From the NCBI GenBank assembly GCA_003280055.1, contig QCGG01000005.1, forward strand, positions 1 through 64,000: a stretch of 64,000 nt of DNA, read 5' to 3'. The DNA comes from Prochlorococcus sp. AG-363-P19 (GTDB lineage: Bacteria; Cyanobacteriota; Cyanobacteriia; PCC-6307; Cyanobiaceae). The notes under the pieces are model-generated. The model searched no databases. It saw only the letters and a program-made list of their open reading frames with translations, and was not told the origin of the DNA. Shown here one piece after another: positions 31,377-40,316 of this stretch. Each line of letters starts with the position of its first letter. Position 1 is the stretch's first letter. Made by a program: the position numbers and the translations under genes.

Positions 31377-32386
31377 GCAAATCACTTATTCTTATTACTG
31401 GTGCTAGCGGTTGCGTCGGCCAGTATATTTGTGCCTGGCTCTTGCAGAATTCAAACTCAGATTTACTTCTTTGGCTTAGAGATCCCCAGAAGCTGACCGC
31501 ATTTTCAACTCAAAACCCAAGAATTCGATTAATCATTGGTGATTTAAGAGAAGCCACTTTATTCAAAAAAGATCTGAATCAAGTAACTAGAGTTATTCAT
31601 ACAGCAACAGCGTGGGGTGACCCAGAAAGAGCAAAACAAGTCAATGTTGTTGCAGTGAAAGAAATTTTAAACCTGCTCAATCCAACCATTCTAGAGCAAT
31701 TTATTTACTTCTCTACAGCAAGCATACTTGACAAAAACCTTCAACCTTTACCAGAAGCTTTGGAATACGGAACTGAGTACATACAAACAAAAGCCGAATG
31801 CTTAAGAGAGCTAGAAACCCACCAATTAGCAGAAAAAATTGTTGCGGTATTTCCAACACTTGTTTTCGGGGGGCGCATTGATGGAAAAAGCTCTTTCCCG
31901 TCAAGTTATCTAACAGAGGGCCTAAAAGAAGCCGCTAGGTGGCTTTGGCTAGCAAGATTTTTCAGGACAGAATCAAGTTTTCACTTCATTCACGCTGCAG
32001 ACATTGCTTCAGTATGCGGCCATCTAGCTACAACACCACATAAAAGAAACACGGAAAACAACCAAGGTTCCTTAAGACGCCTAGTCCTTGGCCAACCACC
32101 AATAACAATAAATCAATCAGTAAAAACTCTATGTCTTTGGCGCGGAGTACGGATCACGCCAGGCCTACCTCTTTGCGGGTGGCTAATAAAAGCATTAGTA
32201 AAAGTTCTACCAATAGAAATCAATGCCTGGGATCGTTTCAGTATCAAGCAAAGGCATTTTACGCATTCTCCAATAAGCCCACCAGAACGCTTTGGATTCA
32301 AGAGCCAAGCTGGTAACTTAGAGGAAATTCTCCATCAATCTGGACTAGAAAAAGTCAAGCAAAGGGGAAGAGGAGTTAGAATGTAG
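31373..32386 (+). CDS. NAD(P)-dependent epimerase/dehydratase (extended SDR)
   Basis: A 337-residue extended short-chain dehydrogenase. The nucleotide-binding glycine motif is [11 protein letters not shown] (about residues 8-18), and [19 protein letters not shown] resembles the strand-4 region. The active-site Tyr-x3-Lys is best read as [11 protein letters not shown]. It starts at TTG, overlapping hemE by TTGA. The substrate is unknown; the position after hemE suggests, but does not prove, a tie to tetrapyrrole metabolism. Plastocyanin starts only 17 bases downstream. Confidence 0.85.
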   Translation: MSKSLILITGASGCVGQYICAWLLQNSNSDLLLWLRDPQKLTAFSTQNPRIRLIIGDLREATLFKKDLNQVTRVIHTATAWGDPERAKQVNVVAVKEILNLLNPTILEQFIYFSTASILDKNLQPLPEALEYGTEYIQTKAECLRELETHQLAEKIVAVFPTLVFGGRIDGKSSFPSSYLTEGLKEAARWLWLARFFRTESSFHFIHAADIASVCGHLATTPHKRNTENNQGSLRRLVLGQPPITINQSVKTLCLWRGVRITPGLPLCGWLIKALVKVLPIEINAWDRFSIKQRHFTHSPISPPERFGFKSQAGNLEEILHQSGLEKVKQRGRGVRM

Positions 32387-32403
32387 AAAGTTCGGATAGT
32401 CAA

Positions 32404-32763
32404 ATGACTTCAATAGTTCGCTCCATAGCAGCAGCATTCTTCGGCTTCTTGCTCGTATTAGGACTAATTGCTCCACCAGCAAATGCATCGACTGTTGAGG
32501 TAAAGCTTGGAACAGATGATGGCATGCTTGCATTCAGCCCAAGCACAATAACCATCAGTACTGGAGACAGCGTGAAATTCGTCAACAACAAACTTGCCCC
32601 TCATAATGCTGTTTTTGACGGACACGAAGAACTTAGCCATGCAGATCTTGCATTTGCTCCTGGCGAGTCATGGACAAAAACCTTCTCTTCTGCAGGTACT
32701 TATGAGTTCTATTGCGAACCTCACAGAGGAGCAGGAATGGTTGGCAAGGTTGTAGTCAACTAG
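32404..32763 (+). CDS. petE: Plastocyanin
   Basis: Lumenal blue-copper protein that carries electrons from cytochrome b6f to photosystem I. The 119-residue precursor has a signal peptide ending in ANA (about residue 28). The four copper ligands are present: His67 (LAPHNAVF), Cys104, His107 and Met112 ([10 protein letters not shown]). Followed by a strong terminator. Only 17 bases separate it from the epimerase stop, so its promoter must lie inside the upstream gene unless it relies on the hemE transcript. Confidence 0.97.
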   Translation: MTSIVRSIAAAFFGFLLVLGLIAPPANASTVEVKLGTDDGMLAFSPSTITISTGDSVKFVNNKLAPHNAVFDGHEELSHADLAFAPGESWTKTFSSAGTYEFYCEPHRGAGMVGKVVVN

Positions 32764-32805
32764 TCAATATCAACTTCTTCTTTCATCAAGAAAAACAAAG
32801 TCCTT

Positions 32806-32845
32806 AAAAGGTCTATGTGTCTTAAACGCACATAGACCTTTTTCA
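32806..32845 (+). terminator. Terminator after petE
   Basis: Perfect 14-bp stem (32806-32819 with 32829-32842), 9-base loop, with the U-rich 3' arm continuing briefly after the stem. The left arm reads AAAAGGTCTATGTG. It lies 42 bases after the petE stop and fits an intrinsic terminator. The A-rich/T-rich ends make it usable on the other strand too, but no minus-strand gene ends here. Confidence 0.85.
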
Positions 32846-32949
32846 ATGCGACCACACTAAGAATTTTCCAAATAAGAATTAAATGACATAGGTATTGCAC
32901 TAGACAAAACTTTGTTAGAGCATTGGATGAATAGAGATTATTTGCTTAG

Positions 32950-33165
32950 ATGACTAAAGAGGGCTTGGCTGACTTTTTATACTCTCTAGAGCACAGCGCA
33001 TCTCTGAGGAGGGAAATACAAACCTGTCATGACGACAATGACCTTATTCAATTAGCAAAAGACAATGGATTTCTAATTAGTCAAATAGACTTAGAAACTA
33101 CTGAAGAATCAAGCGAAGTAGAGAAATGGTTTAACAAAAGCAACATAAATCCAATTAAAAAATGA
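32950..33165 (+). CDS. Nif11 domain protein, stand-alone
   Basis: A 71-residue protein with the Nif11 pattern: MTKEGLADFLYSLEHSASLR, then DNDLIQLAKDNGFLISQIDL. Nif11 domains form the leader of prochlorosin-type lanthipeptides in marine picocyanobacteria and also occur alone near nitrogenase genes. Here the tail after residue 50 is acidic, with no Gly-Gly cleavage site and no Cys/Ser/Thr-rich core, and no modification enzyme is nearby. So it is probably not a peptide precursor. Function unknown. Confidence 0.8.
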   Translation: MTKEGLADFLYSLEHSASLRREIQTCHDDNDLIQLAKDNGFLISQIDLETTEESSEVEKWFNKSNINPIKK

Positions 33166-33222
33166 GCGATATCAAATCTTTTCAACAAACAATATATGTC
33201 CATCTCAAAGACAATATTCTTT

Positions 33223-33228
33223 TATAAT
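33223..33228 (+). promoter_or_regulatory. Candidate -10 element of clpB
   Basis: Exact TATAAT at 33223-33228, in the 170-base gap before clpB. A clear -35 was not found at the right spacing. The predicted transcript would start near 33235 and carry a leader of about 100 bases before the clpB ATG, which has a strong GGAGAGGAG ribosome site (33327-33335). Confidence 0.4.
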
Positions 33229-33335
33229 CTAGTATTTACCGAACCCTATAGAGGAATCAGTACAAATAAGTCCGGTTCCCCTTCAAAATATATTGACGAG
33301 AAGATTCATAATTAATAAGCGCTTAAGGAGAGGAG

Positions 33336-35927
33336 ATGAAACCTAAAGAAGAAACGTTCACGGAAAAAGCATGGGATGCGATTGTCAATTCCCAGGCCAA
33401 AGCAAAGGAATACAGACATCAAAACGTCGAAACAGAACATCTATTTATTACACTAATCGCACAAAAAGACCTTGCGGTTAGAGTTTTAGAAAAAGCTGGT
33501 ATCTCAGTTTCAAACCTTAGAAAGCTGCTTGAAGAATACCTTTCAAGGCAACCAAAAATGAATAATTCCCCAGAGAAACTTTATCTGGGAAATTCATTAA
33601 GCGATTTGCTTGACAAAGCCATTTTAAGCAAAGAAGCATTTGGCGATTTATTTATATCAATCGAACATCTCTTAATCGCCCTTACGCAAGACACACGTTG
33701 CGGTAGCCAACTTATTCAACAATCAGGAGGAGACTCAAGCAAAATAAACAATGTAATTAATGAAATCCGAGGAGATCAAAAAGTGGTCGATCAAAACCCA
33801 GAAGCGACCTATGAGACACTCAAGAAATACGGAAAAAACCTTTCAGAAGCCGCAAGAGAAGGGAAACTTGATCCTGTAATAGGAAGAGACGATGAAATTC
33901 GCAGAACAATCCAGATCCTTAGTCGGCGTACCAAAAACAATCCCGTACTGATTGGTGAAGCGGGTGTTGGTAAAACAGCAATTGTTGAAGGTCTGGCTCA
34001 ACGAATAGTCAATGGAGATGTTCCAAGTGCCCTACAAGAACGTCAATTAATAGCTCTAGACATGGGTGCTCTCATCGCTGGAGCAAAGTTTCGTGGCGAA
34101 TTCGAAGAACGCCTTAAAGCAGTCCTTAAAGAAGTAATTTCCTCTCAAGGTCAAATTGTCCTCTTTATCGATGAAATCCATACCGTAGTAGGAGCAGGGG
34201 CAGCGGGTGGAGCAATGGATGCTAGTAATCTTCTAAAGCCAATGCTTGCAAGAGGCGAATTACGCTGCATTGGTGCTACCACCATTAATGAACATCGAGA
34301 ACATATTGAGAAAGACCCTGCTCTAGAAAGGAGGTTTCAGCAAGTCTTAGTTAATGAACCAACTGTTGAAGACACAATATCAATCCTTCGGGGACTCAAG
34401 GAACGTTATGAAGTACATCATGGCGTTCGAATAGCAGACAATTCATTAGTAGCAGCGGCACTATTGAGTCAACGCTATATAACTGATAGATACCTCCCAG
34501 ACAAGGCAATTGATTTAATTGACGAGTCGGCTGCAAAATTAAAAATGGAGATAACTTCTAAACCAGAAGAGATAGATGAAATAGACAGAAAGATCTTACA
34601 AATCGAGATGGAGAAGTACTCTTTGCATCGTGAATCTGATTCTGCAAGTAAAGAACGGTTAAACAAACTTGAATGTGATCTTTCTAAACTAACTGAGCAA
34701 CAGAAAAGCCTTCATGAACAATGGCAAAGTGAACAAAAAGCCATAAAAGAACTTTCCGACCTTAAAGAGGAAATAGAAAAAGTCCAACTACAAGTTGAGC
34801 AAGCAAAAAGGAGTTACGACCTTAATAAAGCAGCAGAATTAGAATATGGAATACTTGGAACACTTCAGAAAGAGCTTTTATCAAAAGAAAAGCTAATTTC
34901 TATGGAAAATATAACACAGAAAAAATTACTTCTCAAAGAAGAAGTAACCGAAAATGATATCGCAGAAGTAATAGCTAAATGGACTGGAATCCCTATTTCA
35001 AAGCTAATACAATCTGAATTAGAAAAACTTCTTTCGTTGGAAGACAACCTGCAAAAAAGGGTTATTGGTCAAACAAGTGCTGTCGTGGCCGTATCAGATG
35101 CTATTCAAAGATCTCGCACAGGAATGAATGATCCAAATAAACCTATAGCAAGCTTTTTGTTTCTAGGCCCAACAGGAGTCGGAAAAACAGAGCTATGCAA
35201 AGCATTGGCGGAGCAATTGTTTGACAACGAAGATGCAATTGTTCGTATCGATATGTCAGAGTATATGGAAAAGCATTCAGTAAGTAGACTCATTGGAGCG
35301 CCTCCAGGATATGTTGGCTATGAGAGTGGTGGACAACTCACAGAAGCAATAAGGAAAAGGCCATATTCTGTAATTCTTTTTGATGAAGTTGAAAAAGCTC
35401 ATCAAGACCTGTTCAATATAATGCTCCAAATCCTTGACGATGGTCGTCTTACAGATAGCAAAGGTCGAGTTATTGATTTCAAAAATACAATCTTAATACT
35501 TACAAGTAACCTTGGTAGTCAATCCATTATTGAGCTGTGTGAAAAGGGAAATTCCCACCAAGAAATGGAAAGCAGAGTAAAGGAAGCTTTAAGAGTTAAA
35601 TTCAAACCTGAATTCCTTAACAGGTTAGATGAAACTATTATCTTCCATAGTCTCTCAGAAGAGCAGCTCCGAAAGATCGTCGACCTTCAAATTGATCTAT
35701 TAAAAATAAGACTTCAAGACAGAAAACTATCCTTAGAAGTCAGCACTTCAGCAGTTGATTGGTTGGCAAGTGTTGGGCACGACCCTATTTATGGGGCTCG
35801 GCCCATAAAAAGAGCCATCCAACGTGAACTTGAAACACCTATTGCAAAAGCAATCCTTTCTGGACATTATCGGAATGGCGACAATATCCTGATAAGAGAA
35901 GAAAGAGGAAAACTTAAATTCAGCTAA
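33336..35927 (+). CDS. clpB: ATP-dependent chaperone ClpB
   Basis: Hexameric AAA+ disaggregase that works with DnaK. The 863-residue protein has an N-terminal domain (1-150), the first ATPase module ([27 protein letters not shown]), the coiled-coil middle domain (about 395-520) that distinguishes ClpB from ClpC, and the second module ([24 protein letters not shown]). Full length. Cyanobacteria usually carry two clpB genes; which one this is cannot be judged. It ends 3 bases before the convergent hupE-like gene. Confidence 0.95.
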   Translation: MKPKEETFTEKAWDAIVNSQAKAKEYRHQNVETEHLFITLIAQKDLAVRVLEKAGISVSNLRKLLEEYLSRQPKMNNSPEKLYLGNSLSDLLDKAILSKEAFGDLFISIEHLLIALTQDTRCGSQLIQQSGGDSSKINNVINEIRGDQKVVDQNPEATYETLKKYGKNLSEAAREGKLDPVIGRDDEIRRTIQILSRRTKNNPVLIGEAGVGKTAIVEGLAQRIVNGDVPSALQERQLIALDMGALIAGAKFRGEFEERLKAVLKEVISSQGQIVLFIDEIHTVVGAGAAGGAMDASNLLKPMLARGELRCIGATTINEHREHIEKDPALERRFQQVLVNEPTVEDTISILRGLKERYEVHHGVRIADNSLVAAALLSQRYITDRYLPDKAIDLIDESAAKLKMEITSKPEEIDEIDRKILQIEMEKYSLHRESDSASKERLNKLECDLSKLTEQQKSLHEQWQSEQKAIKELSDLKEEIEKVQLQVEQAKRSYDLNKAAELEYGILGTLQKELLSKEKLISMENITQKKLLLKEEVTENDIAEVIAKWTGIPISKLIQSELEKLLSLEDNLQKRVIGQTSAVVAVSDAIQRSRTGMNDPNKPIASFLFLGPTGVGKTELCKALAEQLFDNEDAIVRIDMSEYMEKHSVSRLIGAPPGYVGYESGGQLTEAIRKRPYSVILFDEVEKAHQDLFNIMLQILDDGRLTDSKGRVIDFKNTILILTSNLGSQSIIELCEKGNSHQEMESRVKEALRVKFKPEFLNRLDETIIFHSLSEEQLRKIVDLQIDLLKIRLQDRKLSLEVSTSAVDWLASVGHDPIYGARPIKRAIQRELETPIAKAILSGHYRNGDNILIREERGKLKFS

Positions 35928-35930
35928 ATC

Positions 35931-36554
35931 TCACACTACAAAAACACCGTAAGTCAAAACTATCCCTGCTCCCATAAGAATTCCAGCCAAAATATTCCTC
36001 CGTTCTGAAAAATTCTTAAATAAAATTTGGCCAATTGTAATTAGCAATGCTTCACTAAATAATAAGCCGATCACATAAGCCAATAAAGGAGTCGACTCGG
36101 CCCCAACTATTACTCCAGAAAGAACATAACCATGAGCAAATATAAAAGGAAAAAAATAAAGAAAGTTCAACTTGCCCAACGCTACAAAAGCTGAAAAAAT
36201 TATGCTTACTGCTACTAAGACTTCAGCTCCTGGGATCTGCGAGAAAGAAGCTCCCAATAATGAGCCAATCAGACCTGTTCCCAACAAAGACAATATCCAA
36301 CGCCGGTCATAACAAAAGCCCGCGATGCCAATTGAAAGCAAGAATATAAAGTGATCTAACCCTAAGAGAGGGTGAGCTATTCCACTAACAAATCCTTGAA
36401 AGGAAGTAAACGACTGCGCAGTTCCTTCAAAAGGGTGGTGAGCATTTACAGGTATAGGAAAAAATTGAACGGTTAGCAGAAATAATAAAACCACTGACAA
36501 GCGTTTGAAAAAAATCAGCTCCTGTAGGTTTAGAAATCGATTAATACGAAACAT
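35931..36554 (-). CDS. hupE: HupE/UreJ-like membrane permease
   Basis: A membrane protein of about 207 residues with a signal-like first segment, then HHPFEG near residue 40 and the family motif GIAHPLLGLDHFIFLLSIGIAG, followed by five more hydrophobic segments. HupE/UreJ proteins are thought to import nickel (sometimes cobalt). The His/Asp-rich motif HPLLGLDH is the expected metal site. Nickel would be needed for Ni-superoxide dismutase and, where present, urease. I use the ATG at 36554; a TTG at 36563 is possible. Converges on clpB. Confidence 0.85.
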   Translation of the reverse strand: MFRINRFLNLQELIFFKRLSVVLLFLLTVQFFPIPVNAHHPFEGTAQSFTSFQGFVSGIAHPLLGLDHFIFLLSIGIAGFCYDRRWILSLLGTGLIGSLLGASFSQIPGAEVLVAVSIIFSAFVALGKLNFLYFFPFIFAHGYVLSGVIVGAESTPLLAYVIGLLFSEALLITIGQILFKNFSERRNILAGILMGAGIVLTYGVFVV

Positions 36555-36571
36555 CTTTTTCAAGTTACCTT

Positions 36572-36612
36572 GAAAAACAATAGAGCATTACTGATAGATC
36601 GAACAATGCTCT
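36572..36612 (-). terminator. Candidate terminator of the QueD-like gene
   Basis: An 8-bp stem (AGAGCATT at 36582-36589 with its complement at 36605-36612), 15-base loop, followed on the minus strand by a T-rich run ending about 36572. It lies just after the QueD-like stop and before the hupE-like start. Weak-to-moderate by length. Confidence 0.45.
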
Positions 36613-36631
36613 TCTACATGAGATTTATTGT

Positions 36632-37120
36632 TCAATCTGGCACTTTCACTTTACGCTCAAACCAGGGAGGTGTTTTTTCAAAACATGCTGCATTAACTTC
36701 ATTCTCACGAGCCTCTACCTTCCAGCAACAAGTTCTACCAGCTTGATTTTTCAACAAAAAATCATTTGCCCATTCCCATACCACCCTGGCGGTGGACTCC
36801 ATTCCAACATTCTTCATGACTCGCAGATCTAAAGCTCCCTGTTCATGAAGCTTCCTCCAACTGTCTAACAAGGGGTCATCTGAATTGGCCAAAAAAGTAT
36901 GATCAAACTCTTGTCGCAATCGTTGCTCCAAAGGTTTCAAACTAGAAAAATCAACAATAAAACCAAATTCATCAAGAGCTTGCGCAGCAAACCAGAAAGT
37001 AAATGATCTACTGTAACCATGGACAAAACGACAATGACCAGGATGTCGCCACTGTCTATGACAACATGGGTAGTCAGCAAAATGTTTGCTGCAACTATAT
37101 TCAAAGGAAGAGGAGGACAT
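36632..37120 (-). CDS. 6-pyruvoyl-tetrahydropterin / 6-carboxytetrahydropterin synthase homologue, atypical
   Basis: A 162-residue member of the PTPS/QueD family, recognised by CRFVHGYSRSF (residues 30-40), FIVDFSSLK (54-62) and FDHTFL (72-77). Typical members have His-x-His (HGH) as two zinc ligands; here the second His is Tyr36, while His34 and the nearby Cys30 remain. The N-terminus is unusually rich in Cys and His (Cys10, 19, 20, 30; His13, 21, 26, 29, 34), so another residue may replace the ligand. Start at the ATG 37118-37120; a TTG three bases upstream is unlikely. Pterin or deazapurine role unclear. Confidence 0.8.
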   Translation of the reverse strand: MSSSSFEYSCSKHFADYPCCHRQWRHPGHCRFVHGYSRSFTFWFAAQALDEFGFIVDFSSLKPLEQRLRQEFDHTFLANSDDPLLDSWRKLHEQGALDLRVMKNVGMESTARVVWEWANDFLLKNQAGRTCCWKVEARENEVNAACFEKTPPWFERKVKVPD

Positions 37121-37184
37121 CAAAATTAAAAATCCAAACTGTTAAAGAGGGCCACAAGAAAAGTTCCACATATTATGAAAACCA

Positions 37185-37850
37185 ATGGCACTAATGAACA
37201 CTAATTTGATCGACCAACTTCGTTTTAACGAAAAAGGTTTGATTCCTGCTGTGACTCAAGATTGGCTAGATGGTGCAATTTTGATGGTTGCTTGGATGAA
37301 CAAAGTTTCTATAGCACTTACGATTGAGACTGGTGAAGTTCACTACTGGAGTCGTTCTAGGAACGAACTGTGGCATAAAGGGGAAACAAGTGGAAACAAA
37401 CAAATCCTCAAAGGGATTCGTTATGACTGTGATGCGGATGTATTACTGCTGAGTATCGAGCAGATTGGGGCAGGCGCATGTCATACAGGAACCAGAAGCT
37501 GCTTTTTTAATTCCTTAAGCAACCTAAACAACCAACCGTCAAGATCTCTTTTGCCTCCAGCAGATGGTTGTAGTGAACTTTTCCAAGTAATTGAAGACAG
37601 AGCCATCAACCCTGAAGAAGGTAGCTATACCAACAAGTTATTAAAAGGCGGAGACAATTTGATCCTCAAGAAAATTGGTGAGGAATCTGCGGAATTTGTA
37701 ATGGCATGCAAAGACAACAATCTAGATTCAATCGCAAATGAAACTGCAGATCTGATTTTTCACATTCAAGTGGCTTTATCTCATCATGGTGTCAAATGGA
37801 GAGATGTGTTAAAAGTTCTTGATAGCAGAAAAAATGCACCTCGAAGATAA
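37185..37850 (+). CDS. hisI: Bifunctional phosphoribosyl-AMP cyclohydrolase / phosphoribosyl-ATP pyrophosphatase
   Basis: Catalyses steps two and three of histidine synthesis in one protein (HisIE). The N-terminal HisI half has the zinc/Mg region LLSIEQIGAGACHTGTRSCF and HYWSRSRNELWHKGETSGN. The C-terminal HisE half (from about residue 125) has EEGSYTNKLL and KKIGEESAEFVMACKD. The 221-residue length is normal for the fused form. It is divergent from the QueD-like gene with a 64-base gap. hisG is elsewhere in the window. Confidence 0.95.
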   Translation: MALMNTNLIDQLRFNEKGLIPAVTQDWLDGAILMVAWMNKVSIALTIETGEVHYWSRSRNELWHKGETSGNKQILKGIRYDCDADVLLLSIEQIGAGACHTGTRSCFFNSLSNLNNQPSRSLLPPADGCSELFQVIEDRAINPEEGSYTNKLLKGGDNLILKKIGEESAEFVMACKDNNLDSIANETADLIFHIQVALSHHGVKWRDVLKVLDSRKNAPRR

Positions 37851-37928
37851 TAACCATTGAAAGACCCATAAAATATAAGAAAAGAGCCTGAAGATTACAA
37901 GCCATCCAAATTCAACTTTTCAACTGAC

Positions 37929-38408
37929 TTAGCTAAGACCAACACCCCTAGCCATCAATGTTGCCATGAAAGGAATTGAGGCAAACCCAATAAGTTCAAT
38001 GTTGATTGCAAAACCTAAGCGCTTTACTAAGTTCTCAGAAACCTTTGGCAATTCCCCTCGGCTTAGCGGAATTGCCCAAAGGATATATGTAATCGTTGGG
38101 TATAGAGACAATACACCAACAAAAAGGAAAATACCTACTTTCCACCAGAACAAAGGGTTAGTAGTGTAAAAAAAGCTTCCTTGCCCAAAATATAAGACTC
38201 GGAGTACACCACTTCCTAATAGCAATAACCCTGCCAATCCATAAACAATATCGGTAAGAACCATTGATATTGCTTCAAAACGAGTTGGGGAAACTTTTAA
38301 AAGTTTACGCTCAAGGACCAAAGCACCAAAACAGATCATAAAACTTAAATAATGAAGATATGCCACCCCAGCACTCTTGAAGACTTGAGAAGTCAAAGTC
38401 ATTTCCAC
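37929..38408 (-). CDS. DUF2214 membrane protein
   Basis: A 159-residue protein with four hydrophobic segments (about 13-32, 52-72, 85-105 and 135-153), matching the DUF2214 pattern (YLHYLSFMICFGALVLERKLL near the start, RVLYFGQGSFFYTTNPLFWWKVGIF in the middle). Function unknown. It is isolated, with about 80 bases on one side and 210 on the other, upstream of the divergent sigma factor gene. Confidence 0.85.
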   Translation of the reverse strand: MEMTLTSQVFKSAGVAYLHYLSFMICFGALVLERKLLKVSPTRFEAISMVLTDIVYGLAGLLLLGSGVLRVLYFGQGSFFYTTNPLFWWKVGIFLFVGVLSLYPTITYILWAIPLSRGELPKVSENLVKRLGFAINIELIGFASIPFMATLMARGVGLS

Positions 38409-38618
38409 AAGCGCTTAACCCAAAAAACTAACGAAAGATTAGCTACTAGAAGGTTTTTTTAAAATATCTCTCCAGAAATACGTGACAAAAAGGACTTGTA
38501 GATAATCCAATGTTGATGAGAATCTGAAATAGGGTAAAAATATGAATTCTGAACTCTTTATTACGAGATCTGCAAGTTAACACTTTGGCCCTAAGTTCAA
38601 TAAAGAGAGAAGTTACCA

Positions 38619-39545
38619 ATGACTAGTTCTTTAAGTACATATCTCAGCGAAATTGGCCGCCACCAACTTTTAACTCCAGAGCAGGAGCTCACAATGGGAA
38701 GAAAAGTTCAAGCGATGGTCAAAATAACTAACCGCTGTTTATTGGCAGGAGGTAAAGGTCCTGAATGTGAATACAACAATGAAGAGAAACGCACTATTCG
38801 CCTAGGGGAACGTGCAAAAAACCATATGATCACCGCCAACTTACGACTAGTGGTAAATCTTGCTAAACGATATCAAGGTAAAGGACTCGAGCTCCTTGAT
38901 CTCATTCAAGAAGGGACACTTGGGCTAACTCGAGCTGTTGAAAAATATGATCCAACTAGGGGACACCGCTTTTCAACTTATGCATATTGGTGGATTCGGC
39001 AAGGGTTAAACCGAGCTCTCTCGACCCAAAGCAGAACAATTAGAATTCCTGTCAATGTCAATGAGAAGCTGACAAAGCTGAGAGCTGCCAAATCACGTCT
39101 AATGCAACGCAATGGCCAAGCACCCACAGCTGATCAGCTCGCCAAATTCATGAAGATGCCCTTATCTGATATCGAAGAGCTTTTAGGGTGTGAACTTAGA
39201 AGTATCACCGTAAGCCTGCAAGGAGTAGTCAAATCAAAAGCAGATCCCTCGGAATTAGTAGATATTCTTCCAAGCGAACAAACACCACCAATGGAGATTG
39301 CTGAGTTATCAGAAAGAAGTGATTCGGTATGGACCTTGCTCGACAAATCCAACCTGACCCCAAAAGAAAGAACTATTGTCAAGTTAAGGTTTGGGTTAGA
39401 TGGCACTAACGAATGGAGGACCCTTGCAGAGGTTGCCAGACACATGAACTGCAGTCGTGAATATTGTCGTCAAGTTGTACAACGAGCTCTACGCAAGCTG
39501 CGCCAGACTGGCATGCAAAGCGGACTAATAGAAACCTCTGTCTAG
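38619..39545 (+). CDS. Group 2 RNA polymerase sigma factor
   Basis: A 308-residue sigma70-family protein lacking the long N-terminal region of the primary sigma. Region 1.2 is LSTYLSEIGRHQLLTPEQE. Region 2 carries LRLVVNLAKRYQGKGLELLDL and RFSTYAYWWIRQGLNRAL (core binding and -10 recognition). Region 4 ends with EWRTLAEVARHMNCSREYCR (-35 helix-turn-helix). This is typical of group 2 sigmas that adjust expression under light or nutrient change. No anti-sigma partner is next to it. A 450-base gap with RNA structures follows. Confidence 0.93.
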   Translation: MTSSLSTYLSEIGRHQLLTPEQELTMGRKVQAMVKITNRCLLAGGKGPECEYNNEEKRTIRLGERAKNHMITANLRLVVNLAKRYQGKGLELLDLIQEGTLGLTRAVEKYDPTRGHRFSTYAYWWIRQGLNRALSTQSRTIRIPVNVNEKLTKLRAAKSRLMQRNGQAPTADQLAKFMKMPLSDIEELLGCELRSITVSLQGVVKSKADPSELVDILPSEQTPPMEIAELSERSDSVWTLLDKSNLTPKERTIVKLRFGLDGTNEWRTLAEVARHMNCSREYCRQVVQRALRKLRQTGMQSGLIETSV

Positions 39546-39714
39546 ATAGATAATTTCAAGAGTCTTCACTTTAAAATGGCAATCAAACAAATTCACAAAG
39601 GAGAAGATGACAAAAAGTATCTTCTACAGAATTGGACTGGTTTAGATTTCTTCTTAAGTAACTGTTAATAAACTCTCTTCGGTCTTCCATTCATTTATTA
39701 AGGGATATCTAAAG

Positions 39715-39812
39715 AGTCCTCTGAAGCGAAGCGTTAATCACTCCTCCTTGATTATTTAGGCCCTGTCTTCAACGCTTTGTAAGCCTTGCCTCTGAAGCAA
39801 GATCTATTTTTA
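39715..39812 (+). ncRNA. Candidate small RNA with CTCCTCCT loop and terminator
   Basis: A 9-bp stem (39727-39735 with 39771-39779, one G-U) encloses a 5-bp hairpin (AATCA/TGATT, 39736-39753) whose loop is CTCCTCCT, complementary to a Shine-Dalgarno site. A second short hairpin (CTTGC 39785-39789 with GCAAG 39797-39801) is followed by TATTTTT at 39806-39812, as in a terminator. The 5' end is a guess. It was not matched to a known RNA family such as Yfr1 (which also exposes CUCCUC), and the strand is inferred from the T-run. Confidence 0.35.
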
Positions 39813-39911
39813 CAAGGAAATTATCGCATTGTTTAATGCCTTTTGACCTTATGCAAACGTGGTTGTGGGGTCTAAGTTTAACAATGATCTAATTGCAGAA
39901 AAAACTGTAAT

Positions 39912-39950
39912 CCCTATCTTGTAAAGGCGAACAGCCTTTACAAGATAGGG
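39912..39950. repeat. 17-bp perfect inverted repeat, 5-base loop
   Basis: Left arm CCCTATCTTGTAAAGGC (39912-39928), loop GAACA, right arm its exact complement (39934-39950). No T-run follows on the plus strand. On the minus strand a T6 follows after about 6 bases, so it might end a leftward transcript, but no leftward gene is upstream. It lies 45 bases before the ATG of the next gene and could be a leader hairpin. Confidence 0.9.
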
Positions 39951-39995
39951 GAATACCCGAACAAAACTTGTCAAATGGCTACCTCCTTATAGACA

Positions 39996-40316
39996 ATGTC
40001 AAACTGGACTGCCGAAATCAATGAAGAGTTTGAGGCCCTCCTAAAGGAGTGGCTGAAACAACAACGTAAAACACAAGCAGATCTCAGCAAAAGTCTGCAA
40101 GCCATGTCAACAAGAATGCCTGCTTTATTAGAAGTCCTAGAGCGTGAGTACAGGTTGGGTGGTCTAACTAAAGTTGCAGAGCGTCTTTGTCAAATAGAAG
40201 AAGAGTGGGAAACAAGCGAGAAGGAATTTTCTATCAAAGAGAATGAATCGGATTCAGATCCATTCGGGCAACTTGATCTAATCCTCCAGGAAATTCAAGA
40301 TGATTACGATAAATAA
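39996..40316 (+). CDS. Conserved small acidic protein of picocyanobacteria
   Basis: A 106-residue protein with a helical, possibly HTH-like N-terminus (LLKEWLKQQRKTQADLSKSLQAMSTRMPALLEVLEREYRLGGL) and an acidic tail. I do not recognise a named family. The QADLSKSLQ stretch recalls an HTH entry, but the protein is too short and degenerate to call a regulator. It has the 17-bp hairpin in its leader. Confidence 0.65.
   Translation: MSNWTAEINEEFEALLKEWLKQQRKTQADLSKSLQAMSTRMPALLEVLEREYRLGGLTKVAERLCQIEEEWETSEKEFSIKENESDSDPFGQLDLILQEIQDDYDK

Larger units (their letters stand above)
39546..39995. other. 450-base gene-poor stretch with candidate sRNA and a perfect hairpin
   Basis: No credible protein frame. 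It holds a candidate small RNA ending near 39812 and a 17-bp perfect inverted repeat at 39912-39950, each listed separately. The first 150 bases are AT-rich with no obvious structure. The sigma factor gene upstream shows no separate strong terminator in this stretch. Confidence 0.8.
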
